The translations under genes were made by a program, and so were the position numbers. A DNA stretch of 64,000 bases from NCBI GenBank assembly GCA_015847255.1, contig JADLZK010005528.1, forward strand, positions 1-64,000, written 5' to 3'. Each line of letters opens with the position of its first letter. Position 1 is the stretch's first letter. The stretch is from Hyparrhenia diplandra. Taxonomy: Eukaryota; Streptophyta; Magnoliopsida; Poales; Poaceae. Positions 22,676 to 34,208 of this stretch are shown piece after piece. Under the pieces are notes generated by a model. That model searched no databases, was not told where the DNA came from, and saw nothing but the letters and a program-made list of their open reading frames with translations.

Positions 22676-22881
22676 TTCCCGGCAGCGGCGCGAGAAATGC
22701 TTGTTGGCGTTTCTTAACGTTATTACTACGAATAGATTTTAAACCTATCCCCGACAATGGCGCGAAATGCTTGTTGGTGTTTCTTAACGTTATTACTACG
22801 AATAGATTTTAAACCTATCCCGGCAATGGCGCGAGAAATACTTGTTGGCATTTCTTAGCACAATCACTAAGAATAGATATT
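22676..22881 (-). repeat. Triplicated LTR-3'-end plus primer-binding-site unit (70-71 bp)
   Basis: The inverted LTR terminus TGTTGG(C/T)(G/A)TTTCTTA starts at 22702, 22772 and 22843, giving spacings of 70 and 71 bp. Each is preceded by the reverse of the AGCATTTC spacer and a GCGCC..GCCGGG primer site. Each unit thus carries the last ~47 bp of the LTR plus a primer site. The innermost copy (22676-22701) keeps the longest primer site (..GCCGGGAAGG on the - strand), similar to the Athila tRNA-Asp-type site. Confidence 0.85.
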
Positions 22882-24410
22882 ATGATTAATGATAACGTCA
22901 AGAGAACGTCGGTGATAGATGAATTGAATATTGCAAAGGGTCAACCGCAAAAGCGCCGAGATCTATCATCGTAGCATTTCACCGGTGAGTAATCGGGTAT
23001 CGTTCATTTATATTTTCCCATGGGAAGGCAGGTTTAGATTTAATATGATGATGATATAGCCCACAATGTATGTATGGATAGCCACTAATCATATACAGGG
23101 GTAAGTGATAATAATATTGGAGATAGTGGTGACACACACACTTCTTGAGCACTAGAAGGAATAAATAGAAAATAACATAAAAGGAAAATCTATGTTGAGT
23201 TGGCTATTCTAATATCGCCAATGCGTTAGACTATAGTCTACATACGTCATTCATGGTTCCACGGTAGAGATGGGCTAAAGTGATGAGGAGATGCCGTGGT
23301 GGTATCCGCCCGGTACGGTTGCACTTGATAAGACTCAACCCAACACCCGGGCGTGGAGGAGTGCAAAGGACGGACGAGTTGTCACACCTCTGCCGCCTAC
23401 CTCACTACCGTGGGATCTTTGGCATTTCCCAGATGATTCCCTATAGACCTAAGCACCATGCTTACATTTATAGAGAACTACCTAAACCCCAGCGGTACCC
23501 CGACCCTACGGATCGGCAAGGGAAAGAGTAAAGGTAAACCCGAAGGTACACGGACCATCACTCGAACTTAGTTCTACTACGTTCCAAGAATAAAATATGA
23601 TTCAATTAGCTTAAAGTTAGTCATGTTAATTATCACATCATACTAACTATACTCTAGTTGGCATAATATGAATATAACATGAGGGTAACTATACTCTAGT
23701 TCATATGCATTGCGATATAAATAATGAGACTTGAATAAAGGAAAGAACTTCATAATAAATTACCAAAAGATCCTTCCAAGGAGACAAGCCCTCCTTGAAG
23801 CTCCGCCTAACTCAAATACTAACACTAAACTAATGAAGAGGAGAGAGTGGTGCTCAAGGTGAGGATGTAACAATGTGTAGTGTGTTGTGTTGTGTGTGTG
23901 AGGAGTGCCTCTCTTTATATAGTGGAGAGAAGGAGGGAATGGAGGGCTCTCCTTGCTTCGAGCTCTTCTTGGCGGGAACGAAAGTTTGCACAACATGCAA
24001 CCGCCGCTTGAAGTTCGCACCAAACCGCCGAGAAAGGGCGGGAGCATTGGCCGAATTTGGCGCCGACCGCCTGGGATGGGCGGCCAGCCTGGGGCTGGGC
24101 CTCTCGCCCCGGCCTTCTGTCGTCGCGCGTTTGTCACTTGTATGTTGGGCCTATGGTGGTGCATGGGCCGGTTTATGCGCTGGGTTTGGTCTCCTTGCTC
24201 AATCCACTCCTTGGCGTCTTTTATTCAAATGCGCTTTCTAATTTATTTGGCAACTTTGTACTGTTTCCACTTTTATACCTGCAAGACATAATTTCTAGAA
24301 TACAACTGGAACTAGGTTAGAAGTAAAGGTATATGCATCATAAGTTTGCCTCTTTCTCATGAATTGGATATAAGTTGGCGGTATAATATACTCAATAATG
24401 ACCGCCAACA
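22843..24410 (-). repeat. Family C 5' LTR, - strand (1568 bp)
   Basis: On the - strand it starts TGTTGGCGGTCATTATTG at 24410 and ends ATGCCAACA at 22843. The TATA box is seen as TTTATATAG near 23915-23923. It matches 15841-17156 closely over the shared part. Frames such as 23760-24164 and 23873-24241 recur in the other LTR and are not genes. Confidence 0.9.
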
Positions 24411-25072
24411 TGCATTGCCGTAGTTAAGTTTGCCATTGTAGTGGGGGGCGGCTGGCATTTGCCATGGTCCCGTGAGTGGTCCCTCTTCCTCTTGAACTTC
24501 TTCTTTTCATCCATCTTCTTGCGCTTGCTCTCGGCACAATAGCCCTATCAACCATCTCACGGAAGTTAGGATAAGTGGCGTTGGACATCACATAGGACAA
24601 AGCATCATTGAGACCTTCCAGAGCAGTAACGCTTGTCCCCTGTCTTCCCGACCAACTTCGGGTGCATAGCGCGACAATTGATGAACTTGTCGCGATACTC
24701 ACTGAGCGGACATAGAGCCTTATTTCAACTCATTGAACTCTTTCTTCTTGACTTCACCAATCTGCAGCACATAGTCCTTCTCAAAAGCCCTCTTGAATTC
24801 ATCCCAAGTGATGGTCTCGGGATTACGATGAGCGGAAACGTGAGCCTCCCACCAAGCTTGAGGCGACCCAACCGGTGACGAGCCGTAGAGCACCTTTCTC
24901 TGGTCCGGTGCACCGAGCGATGACCGAGTTGCTTTTCCACCTCCTTGAGCGATCAAACCGCCTCCATGGGGTCGAGGCATGGGAGAACTTAGGTGGGCGC
25001 CCCTTGAGAATTCCCCACGCTTGTCACGGGGCGGTGGTGGTGGAGGGTTGGCGCCATGGAACCCCCGGTGCT

Positions 25073-25128
25073 GGTTTTGGTTTCGGTTTTGGTTTTTGGT
25101 TTTGGTTCCGGTTTTGGTTACGGTTTTT
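25073..25128. repeat. GGTTTT/GGTTTC minisatellite inside gag of D
   Basis: About nine 6-bp GGTTTT-like units encode a Pro/Lys/Thr-rich stretch on the - strand. It is not the plant telomere repeat (TTTAGGG). Confidence 0.8.
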
Positions 25129-25204
25129 TTGCAAAGATAGCGAAGAATACCTGCAGAGCCGAAGTCCGCATGGCCATGAGTTGCTCTATCCGGGTTGGGG
25201 GTGG

Positions 25205-25247
25205 GTTGTTGTTGTTGGTGTTGTTGTTGGTGTTGTTGTTGTTTCCA
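25205..25247. repeat. GTT/GGT trinucleotide repeat inside gag of D
   Basis: GTTGTTGTTGGT-type units encode poly-Asn/Thr near the Gag N-terminus on the - strand. Confidence 0.8.
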
Positions 25248-25299
25248 CCACTACCACCTCCATTCCTTGTGATCGGTGCCATCGATTATACAAATAGCA

Positions 25300-25975
25300 T
25301 AGTATAAGGACATATAGATCATACATAATAAATATACGCTCCGAAAAGAGAAAGCATGAATTACCAATCGTATAGTAATATATATATCATCGACATGACT
25401 CAATCGATGAACCATTGACATTTATCGACATGTATAACAACTCAACAAAGTGATATGACAGATGATACAATATGGTAAAAGCAGATATGATAAAGTCAAG
25501 GCATGATAAAGCACATATAAAGAGACCCAAAATCCCGAACTAGCTATTCATTAACCTTAAATAATAATCTTGTATTGATAAGCTGTGGACATCTCCCACA
25601 GTCTTATCACACTCATTACAAAGAACCAAATCAATCCAATAACATAATAATAATCCAAGTCTATCACACAAGCGAACAAAGCACTCTCAAACCGAACTAA
25701 CCACTAGACTCACCACGGACTCGCAAGCTAAGGACGTATACTAACGATCTAGCGGCGTATATAGTATATATAACTAAGGAAGGGCAGCTCCTATTCAATA
25801 TGGTACGCCCCGCTTCGACTCCATACTCCGGTACTCGTTGGCGGTGAAGGCGGGAATGCTTGGCGCCGGTTCGCTTGGCGCGTGATACGCTCCTGAAGCT
25901 CAGCAATCCTCCCGAGGTCTTCCATTTGCCGATCCCTCGGCCTCTGAATCTCCACCAAGGCACCCGGTGAGCTCG
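25300..25975 (-). other. Leader of D between gag and the upstream ORF
   Basis: AT-rich with no convincing gene. It includes a hairpin-like stretch at 25578-25609 (GATAAGCTGTGG..CCACAGTCTTATC). The part at 25690-25975 may still belong to the 3' end of the upstream ORF. Confidence 0.5.
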
Positions 25976-25978
25976 GTG

Positions 25979-26820
25979 TCAAAGACGGCCGCTAGCGCAC
26001 CATTGGTGACATCCTTGGGCCATCCTCCTCCTAAAGCTGCAGCAATGCGGGAAGCCAACTCCCGCGGCGACGGCGTGGGTAGTAGCGCCGCTCATCATCC
26101 ACGATGTCCTCGAAGAAGCGCTCGTGGTAGGCGGTGAAAGCCATGCGGCGGCGTCGCGACCGATGGCGGCCCTCTCGGGTGTCTCTATCGGGGGGAGCGG
26201 CGTGTCTTGAATCCACCGAAGCACGCAGTGCACCGGGCTGGACCTCCCAACGTAGGCACTCATCTTCGAGAACTGCGGGTAGTGCGGATGAGTCCACCCG
26301 GCAGCGGTACTCCCGCTGCGTACACCCCATAGCCATCGCGATGGTTCAGTAGGCTTCGAGCTCATAATGGGCGAAGCACTCTCCCCATCCCACGGTGGTC
26401 AACGTGATGGTCCATCCGCTTTGGACCACGGATCTGTTGCCCTTCTTCTTCGAGCATCCGGTGGTCCACCATTTCTGCTCCACCATTCCCGGCCCACCGA
26501 CTTCTTCATCCTTTGTCGGTATCCCCATCACTTTGTCTTCACCGCCGGAAGGATCTCCTCCTCCTCCCCCTCCGGCTGGTGAGGTGCCACACGGAGGATG
26601 TCATACCACACTGGCTTTGCGGGGCGACCTCCACACTTTCGGCGTCCAAGGGAGGACCCGGTGTGAAGTGGGCACCATCATCAAGGTCTTGTCGGCATGG
26701 AACCTAAGTCGTCGACATCACCGGTCAAGCGGAAACTCAACGAGGCGGGTCGGAAGGAAACCCGCGGTACTCTTACGAGGCGGTCAACAAGCGGCGCACC
26801 ATTGTCTAAAAAAGTAAAGA
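25979..26820 (-). other. Possible extra ORF in the leader of element D
   Basis: Two - strand frames (26365-25979 and 26336-26031) and a third upstream (26531-26346) cover a GC-rich, codon-like stretch between the primer site and gag. The 26336-26031 frame is Arg- and acid-rich, with GREGRHRSRRRRMAFTAYHE followed by FFEDIVDDERRYYPRRRRGS, and is the most protein-like. I do not recognise the family. Its place, upstream of gag in a leader of nearly 2 kb, suggests an additional element-encoded protein broken by frameshifts. A captured host fragment or chance are alternatives. Confidence 0.35.
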
Positions 26821-27200
26821 CATGCGAGAAGATGATTAGGAACTCATGATCAAAAGATGATGATAAATAAGTAAACATGATCAAGAGGATTAAAGACAAT
26901 GCATGAATGCGGGTAGATGGATATCTCAATGGTGTAAATGCGGACAATTGATAGTATAAGATTAGCATGCACATATGTGGTATTTATGGCAATGAACAAA
27001 AGCAATAATGATACTAATGAAGCAAGATAAACATGGTGATAATGATAATAAAGTGATGAAAACCGATAGATAAAAAAAAAATGCATCAAGGTGAAATAAA
27101 TGAATAAACATGCTAAAGATGAATGAATGAATAAAACCCAATAAAAGACCCTAAAGCGGCCATTCTAACTAGGGGTGCGTGGTCCCTACGGTCAACATAG
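26821..27200 (-). other. AT-rich start of the D leader
   Basis: No gene seen. It is A-rich on the + strand with GATGAATGAATGAATAAA-like short repeats (about 27095-27135), and leads up to the primer site. Confidence 0.5.
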
Positions 27201-27210
27201 CTCGATACCA
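27201..27210 (-). other. Primer binding site of D (tRNA-Met type, degenerate)
   Basis: The - strand reads TGGTATCGAG, close to the TGGTATCAGAG primer site common in plant gypsy elements but one base short. It directly follows the LTR end. Confidence 0.55.
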
Positions 27211-30200
27211 TACATCACACTCGATTTGAAGGAGTAAAACCAGGTGTAAATTATATGTGCGTCGGGATCAATTTACACACATATAACGACTTCATTGGTC
27301 CACGACGGTGTTACATAACGAAAGACAACATAAAGGTATTAACGTACTTTATTACAACGAATCTCGAGTATAGCGGAATAAAACGAATAACTTTAATTGT
27401 TTCTAAGCAAAGGCGGCGGCGACACAACGGCGGCGGCGACACGTAGCGAATCCACAACGCCACGGGAAGGTTGGCGGCGGTACCACGTAGCTAACACCCG
27501 GGCATGTTCTCGGGGTAGTCATCATCATCTTGAGCAACCTTTATTGTGATTATTGCAAGGGTGAGTCCATGTCGAACTCGGCAAATGCTGACGGAAAGTA
27601 ATGACATGCAAGGCTTATACAAAAAGGAAAGGCGACACGATTATGCGCATGTAGCTCTTTTAATCTTGATTCATTTTAAATAGCAAACTGTTACTAATCA
27701 TTGGATGAGAAACTCAAACCCTTAGTTAAGGTGTAAGTAATCATTAAGTTGATTTCAAAGAGTAGATATCAATAATCATTAGCGCTTGAGATCACCCCAA
27801 AGCAACTTCGGGAACTCCATCCCGATCAACACGAGGCTCCAACCTCGCCAACACCATCACTATTTCCAAAAGAGTAGCTTCTAATCATGTGAGGGCGTAT
27901 TTGGGCGCTCTTAATCGTGAGCACGGCTAGTATACTAGTTTGATCAAACTTCTGCGCGAGAGGTGTGCACTTTCACCCGGTCGTGATTCCCATATGCCGG
28001 GGGTTTGCAAGGCCCAAAACTCTACCAAGGAGAGCGGCAGGGGAACCACTCACGAGACCTTTCACGGTATTGACATAGAGTTTCACTTTCGTTAAGCGAA
28101 ACTTCGGGCGTCTGCGGGGCGTCCCAGATAAAATACCACGGATCTACGCACTCCATACTACAAACCCTGCGAAACCCGAACGCCATCTCGGTGGAAAGAT
28201 CCACTCTACGGCAAGGGACGATAATTAGTCAAGCGAGCCCATTGGTCCCGGTTGCACCTTTGTTGTCCCGGTGGCCGATCCACGAACCGATCCTTAGGGA
28301 GAGAAGACGGATGCCTACGGCAAACCCGAGGCGCACTACAGCAATCCGTACAACCCTTGAACCCACAAACCACGATGCATTCCGCATCCAACATCTCAAC
28401 CATGGTCGCAACCATGAAACATCTCCATGAGCATATTAAAGCATCATTTTAATAGCATTAAAGAAGGTAAGTAGATGAGCGGAGCATACTAAGCAAGCGA
28501 CCTATCTACCCATAAACCCCCAATAGGTGAATCACGGATAATGGTGGCTAGTAGGTCCTTAGGGTATACCAAATTAAGACACATGCATGAATAGTAACAT
28601 TGCATTTAATGAGTAGGAACAAAATGGTCAAGCGGTGCCTGCACTTGCCTTGAGTGCGATTCATCTACTGCTTTCGAAGCTATCGGGGTCGATCCCGCTC
28701 GTCCTTCCGCGAACGTCTCTTCTTCTATACGCATTAAGCATCACACACGAGAGCAATACATGCAAGCAAACAATTCATAATTAGACAATACACCAGTACA
28801 TGAATTAGCAGCAAACAATCTCATAAAATTAATCTACTCGTCGAGGCGATTCTGCAGATATGTGGATCACTAAAATCGAGTTAAAGCGAGAAAGTTATGG
28901 CTATTCAAAGCTACTGATGGCAAAACTGTAAATAACTGGAACTTCATTTCAAAATAAAAAAATAAATAGAATTCAGGTTTAAATGGCAAGCGGGGGCAGA
29001 TGCGTGAATATCTTGAAACTACGGGGGGCTAGCTGGTAAATTCTTTGTATTTGGCGCTGGCGTCCGGCGGCGTCGACAGGGCGAGATCGTGTGTGGCGGA
29101 TTGCCGTCGAGTCCGTGGGCGGTGGATCGCTTCGTGGGCGTCCCGCGATGGCCGAAAGCGTCGGTGGGGACGCCGGAGATTGGGCAGCAGCGGCCCGCAG
29201 CGCCTGTGGCGCTTTCGCCCGGCGTTGCGCGCAAGCGCTTCGAAGCGGCGTTGCCCATGCGGATTGCGCGGGCGGGGCGGCGGACAGGCGGACGGCGATG
29301 CCTTAGCGCTAAACAACGCGAGAGCTTCTGGCGACACTCTGGTTAGCGGCATGAGGCTATCGCGGGCGCTTCGGCGAGTCGTCTGGATAGTCTTTGCGTG
29401 GCTCGGCATGCTCGCGAGGGCACCATGGGGACGCCAGGTGCGTTCAGCGTGCGCGCTGTAGCGGGCGGCGACTAAGGGCGGTAGGCGGCGGTGGTACCAC
29501 GCGGGCGGGGCGCTATAGCCGATGACGGAAAGCGGCCGCGTGGCGCGGCGCGACGGTGCGGCGAGGCGGCGAGGGCACCGGCGTGCTCGCGCGGCCTTGG
29601 CCGGAGCTCGAGCGGCTCACCTTCGGGCGGAGCGGCGAAACGATGGGAACGGCGGTGGCGAGGCGCAAGCTTTCGATCTAGGGTTCCCGCCGCTCAGCGT
29701 CTTGGCGGCCGGCGGCGTGAAGTAGGGCACAGCGGGAGCGGCGGGCTGCGGCCTCGCGTTATATAGACGAAGGGCGAACCTGGGGTGGCGTGCTTGGCGC
29801 CGCCCACGCGCGGCTGGCGCTCGGCGTGCGAGTCCGGCTCGGTGTCCGTCTCCGTGGGAGGAGGCGACTTTGTAGTGGTGGGGCCCACGGATGGCGGGTC
29901 CTAGCCGTCGGCGGGCTGGCCGGCGCGCTAGCGAAAAGGGCGGGCTGCTCACGCGGGCAGCGTGCGGGCGGCGAACCGCCTTGGCCGCCTGGTCAGGCCG
30001 GCCTAAAAGCGCTTCTTTATTTGGGCTGCTCAAGCTGCTGCTCTTCTTTCTTTGCAAAGCCGGCTGCGGGCAAAATGCAAGGCGGTGGCCCAAGCTAAAA
30101 GAAATTCCTTTTCTATTTTCCATTAGAGCATTTGAATGAATTTGAACTATAAATAAATTCAAACAAAGGCTAAACAAAACAAGAGCATTACAATAAAAAT

Positions 30201-30355
30201 GTGCAGCAGCATGAATGCAACAATTCAAGGTTTCTACCTTATATTTCATTTTAGGGGATTTTATAAATAATTAATTTGGCCTAAATTGAAGCATAGCATG
30301 AATAAAATCAATTTAAATTCTAATTTTCAAAAAGGCAAAAAATTAGGGTGTCATA
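27211..30355 (-). repeat. 5' LTR of element D (~3.1 kb)
   Basis: On the - strand it begins at (TA)TGACACCC near 30355-30353 and ends GTGTGATGTA at 27211, next to the primer site. The terminal dinucleotides are imperfect, so the edges are approximate. The LTR has AT-rich ends, a GC-rich core (about 29040-30070) and a TATA box at 29759-29765. Long frames in the core, such as 29617-30249, show no domain and overlap frames on the other strand. No second LTR of D is in the window. Confidence 0.65.
29755..29767 (-). promoter_or_regulatory. TATA box of LTR D
   Basis: The - strand reads TCTATATAACGCG at the edge of the GC-rich core. GC-rich leader-like sequence follows about 30 nt downstream, ending near GGAACCCTAG. 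Confidence 0.55.
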
Positions 30356-30436
30356 GATGCCGTGGGGCGTAACCCGGGTTCTCATTAACCGGGGAGATGG
30401 CGATTCGAATCGATTCTTGACGGTGGCGAATACCAC
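30356..30436 (-). mobile_element. Start of internal region of element E with primer site
   Basis: TGGTATTCG at 30427-30435 on the - strand is a tRNA-Met-like primer site, followed by about 70 bp of leader before D begins. The rest of E is off the window to the left or deleted. Confidence 0.5.
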
Positions 30437-33400
30437 TGTCATACACTAGGCCTACTGGCGCTACGGGCGGACCTAATCACTCCCAAGGCGTTAGGGGCGT
30501 AAAGTCTCGGACTGTCGGCAACCCCCTCCTCTCGAGCCACCAAGTGAGCTGACCGAAGACGCCGCTTCGGTGCCTCTCGCTTGCGCCCGATCAAACCCAA
30601 CCGACCACGCCTAGGAGGGGCGTTAAGCGTACAAGTACCGGCCCCTAGCATTCTCCACGAGCCCGTGGCTCCACGACCGGCGGAGCCTACTATATGAGCA
30701 GCACGTTCAACTTCCGACCACATTCCGACAAAGTGAGAGTCCTTAATCGTCGGGTGGAAGACCACAATATCCACCCAATCTAAGCATGTTTTATTAACCA
30801 AGTTCTCGGCGAGCTTATTAATCGCGGCGTGATTAACCCAACAACAATCCTCACAAGTGACGAGGAAATCACTTTGTCTCACCTGCAATCATCATAACTA
30901 AGCATTTATTTAACCTAGACTCCTAAATAGGATAGGACAACTTCAGCAAGGACATCATTGCATCAGCGGTTTCAACCACTTCCTATACTTAATGCAACAT
31001 TCATAAAAGTTAATTCGTAAAGCATAGGGAAGTTCAGCATGCATGCAGGGGCTTGCCTTGAGAAAGTAGTAGGAGGAAGTTAGAGTCTTCGAAATTTGGA
31101 GTCACGGTCCTCCTTCTCTGTGGGGTCTTTTGGCTGCACTCCGAGATGTTGAAGGTTGACCTCCTGCTCCTTGATCTCCTCCCGAACTAACTCCTCCGAT
31201 CCCGATATGCATGCATATGCGAGACCGATTAAAATTAATGCACCGAAACATGCTTGTATATAAATAAGCTAGAATGATGGATGAATGCATTATGATGAAT
31301 GATACTAGTATGTGGATATCTCTTCCGTAAAAACATAATTACAACTACATAAGAAACCCTAATAATCTACATCAATCAAACACCTTATTTCACTAATACA
31401 CCGAAAATGACAGCTAGACATGCTGTCACTAAAACAGTCACACAAGGAGTTCTATAACTCCAAATGCAGCAAACGAATACTCGTTGGAAAGCTAACAAAA
31501 TTATCTACCAAACATTCCATACCACCCTGACCTGATTCTGCCATCCACAGCCTCAAAAACAGAGAAAACAGAGGCTCTATTTTCAGACAAACTATAACTT
31601 ACAACATCTACTATAAATCACTCAAGCATGCACTTCACCTAGGACCTTTCCAGCAAGCAAGGCAAGTCATAATCTACCAAATAAACCTACTGGTCAAGCC
31701 AAAAGATGAACTAAAGCACATGAAATGACATCCCTAAACAAACACTACACATGCACACCCTAAAATGCAAGGCTAGAATTATACTAGTTTAATAAAAACA
31801 TGTAACCAGTAAACTAACCACACTAACAGGTCCTTATTATCATAAGAACAAACAATAAAATTACCAACACACATTATTCTAATATAAACATGCATTTCTA
31901 GGCTATTTTCCATACAACATAAATATGGTAAATACATAACTACTTCAGAAAAATTCTACAAAATTTACCAGAGCATCTTACTGTCCTAACAGGTCTACAA
32001 AAAAAATTACAGAGCAAGAACATGCATATACTGTCCTACACAAAAATGATAAGATAACAATGAAACTAGGCATGAAAATACTTTGTACTATGAAAAGCAT
32101 GAAACTGCCTAACCATAAACATGAAATGCTTCATAACAGTAACAACTACATGTACAAAAATTATCATGGCAAAAGCCCCGATAATTATTTTTCTATGAAT
32201 TTCCTAAGAAAGCATGGTAAATAGCACATAAATCAAAAATCACATTTCATCAACAGAACATAGCATATATGATATTTTTCTGAGACTCTACATGCAAAAA
32301 CATGAACATTTCATATAGGAACTACTATTTTATCATGTACCAAAAATAAGATATGCATTTCCCTATTTACATGGCAATTAAAGCAATAAATACAAATAAA
32401 TATAAAAACTATCAGAAAACCTAATCTCATATTTTTCTACTGTAGATCTACTGATAAGAATCACAACAAAATTTGTCCCACTCAAATCCGAGCTAAAATG
32501 AGCAAGTTATGAATTTAACAAGACATGCATGACAACCGGAAAATAAAAAGAAATAAAAAACATCGACAAGCGGGGCCCGCGTGTCGACCTCTCGCGAGAG
32601 GATGGCGATGGTCACGGCGGATCTTCGCCGTCGATGGGTCCCCTGCGACCGCGAGCACACCTACGGACTCTCCATGGCGAGATCTATCGATTGACCCCAA
32701 AACCCGAGCAAAATCGAACCCTAGGCGTGTGGCGTCGGCGCGGCGGCGGCGGCGGGCGGCGTCGGCGTGCTCGCCGTTCCGATGGAGTCCGGCCAAGCTA
32801 GCATGCGCATGGGCTTCTGGCGTCGAGGCTTCGGATCGGCTACGGTTGAGGAACTTCGGCGAAGCAAAGGTGCTCGATGGCGGCGCGATCGGCGGGCGGC
32901 GGCGGCCGGCGGTGCGGCGTGTTCGGTGAACCCGCGGCGAGCTCAAGCGGTGGGCGTCGAGGCTGCAGGCGGGTGAGGCGGACCGGATGCGCCGCGAAAA
33001 CCGCGGGGAGGCGACTCCGTAGGCTCGCCCGGCGGCCCAGCGGCGGCATGCGGTGGTCCGACGAAGCGGTGGCGTCGAGCGGCGATTCATCCCGCATGCG
33101 GTCGAAACATGAGGAGGCGAGTTGGGAACACGAAATGGTCCAGAAAAATGGCACCGGGAGGCGCAGCGGCGAGCTACGTCAGCGGCGGCGTATGCCGGCC
33201 GATTTCCGGCGGCCGGAAACGCCCGATTGGGCTCTACCCGGTTCTCCGATGGTCCGGGGGTCGAGGGACACGGGGGGAAGCTAATGGAGCTAGGCGGGCT
33301 TGGACGGGTGGGGATGCGGTGGTGGTCGTCGCGGGGCGGCGGCAATGGCGCGCGGTCCAGCGGTGCGAGGAAGGGAAAGGAGGTGGAGTGGGGAGACACG

Positions 33401-34208
33401 GGAGGGGTTCCCTTCTTTAGCAAGGCGCCGGGCGCGTGACGAGGGGGCAGGGAGATGCGCCAATGGCGTGTGTGGTGGACGCGGTCCCGGGCGTGACGGT
33501 GGCCCTGTCGGCGAGGGAGGCCGATAGGCCCTGTTTTCTTTCCCCTCTCTCTGTTTTTCCTAATTACCTCAAAAAAACCGTGCTGATTTAGCAAAAGCTC
33601 CAATTGAACGAAATGTTCCTCGTGAAATTCGAGCAAAACACCTATATAAACTTTTTTTTCCTAATTCGGTTTGGTTTTGAAACTACGGTTGATCAAAGCG
33701 CGGCGACTCGAGGTCAAGGAAACCCTAATTTGTATCCTAATTCAAACAAACTTTGAATTTTCGAATATGATCCACTCACTTTCATGCAACCGGCCCTGTG
33801 ACATCTTTTGTTCTACTTGAAATTAGCTACACAACTCATGAAGAGTGCACCCACATGCAAGGTCTCTAGCTATGACTTTTGATCAAAACAAGATAAATCA
33901 CTCGCAAAAAGTCAAACTAGTTCAAATCAAGTCAAACTACCATTATAAAATCTAATTGATGAGCATGGCCAACATCAACCTTGCTCTAAAACATCCTATA
34001 AACATTTCTAAGAATAAATAAAGATTAAACAACTCATTATGCAAACATTTCATACATGAAATGGCGAGGCAAGGATAGCAAGCAAATTGAATGCATTTAA
34101 CATACAAATGACATCTATCATTTCATGTGCATGAATGCATGTAACTAAATGATGATTATGCCCATGAAATGCAGATGCTAATGACATGCTTAAAAACAGG
34201 GTGTTACA
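30437..34208 (-). repeat. 5' LTR of element E (~3.77 kb)
   Basis: On the - strand it runs from TGTAACACCC (34208) to GTGTATGACA (30437), with matching ends (TGTAACAC and TGTCATACAC in reverse). As in D, AT-rich flanks surround a GC-rich core (about 32560-33530) and a TATA-like box lies at 33641-33650. Both LTRs also share the short GCTTGCCTTGAG text (28643 and 31050), suggesting related lineages. The 373-residue frame at 33636-32515 is Arg/Pro/Ser-rich without a domain and is probably a by-product of GC content. Confidence 0.65.
33641..33650 (-). promoter_or_regulatory. TATA-like box of LTR E
   Basis: The - strand reads TTTATATAGG, about 560 bp into the LTR and just upstream of the GC-rich core, the same relative arrangement as in LTR D. 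Confidence 0.45.

Larger units (their letters stand above)
15841..24410 (-). mobile_element. Family C Athila-like retrotransposon, - strand, nearly complete
   Basis: Reading leftwards: 5' LTR (24410-22843), triplicated LTR-end/primer-site junction, leader, gag, protease, ORF1-like gene with its own promoter, non-coding 3' region, polypurine tract (AGCTTGGGGGACT, reverse, 17157-17170) and a 3' LTR truncated at 15841 by the + strand insertion. It lacks RT, RNase H and integrase. It lies in the gag gene of element D. The right flank begins TGCAT; the matching target duplication is lost with the left end. Confidence 0.88.
24411..25282 (-). pseudogene. N-terminal gag of element D (interrupted by family C)
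   Basis: The ATG at 25282 opens a low-complexity N-terminus: Gly/Asn-rich (GGGSGGNNNNTNNN), then alternating Pro-Lys/Thr-Lys coded by the GGTTTT-type repeat. The capsid domain follows at about 24980-24720 with AWWEAHVSAHRNPETITW and FKRAFEKDYV, the conserved core of the plant gypsy Retrotrans_gag family. The following - strand text to 24411 continues as the capsid C-terminus and a Pro/Gln-rich linker. The zinc knuckle expected next is missing because family C is inserted there. Frame changes occur in the repeat stretch and after 24720. Lineage within Ty3/gypsy is uncertain without pol. Confidence 0.75.
24411..30355 (-). mobile_element. Element D: 5' part of a Ty3/gypsy retrotransposon, - strand
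   Basis: Reading leftwards: long LTR (about 30355-27211), a tRNA-Met-like primer site next to it, a 1.9-kb leader holding a possible ORF, and the first part of gag (from 25282). It is cut at 24410 by family C inside the gag linker. The rest of D is outside the window. D begins only about 80 bp behind the primer site of element E, so D is inserted in E's leader. Confidence 0.75.

Noticed and set aside
25073..25128. GGTTTT repeat as telomeric DNA
   Set aside because: The unit is not TTTAGGG, the run is short, and it codes for the low-complexity start of Gag in element D.
29019..29766. Cluster of + and - strand frames suggesting a host gene in a GC-rich island
   Set aside because: Overlapping frames on both strands, position inside an LTR, and no domain or coherent exon structure.
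29617..30249. 210-codon frame on the - strand
   Set aside because: It is inside LTR D and crosses its presumed AT-rich end and GC core. There is no recognisable protein.
32515..33636. 373-codon open frame on the - strand
   Set aside because: It lies wholly in the GC-rich core of LTR E, is Arg/Pro/Ser-rich, shows no domain, and several long + strand frames overlap it. High GC removes stop codons, so length alone is not evidence.
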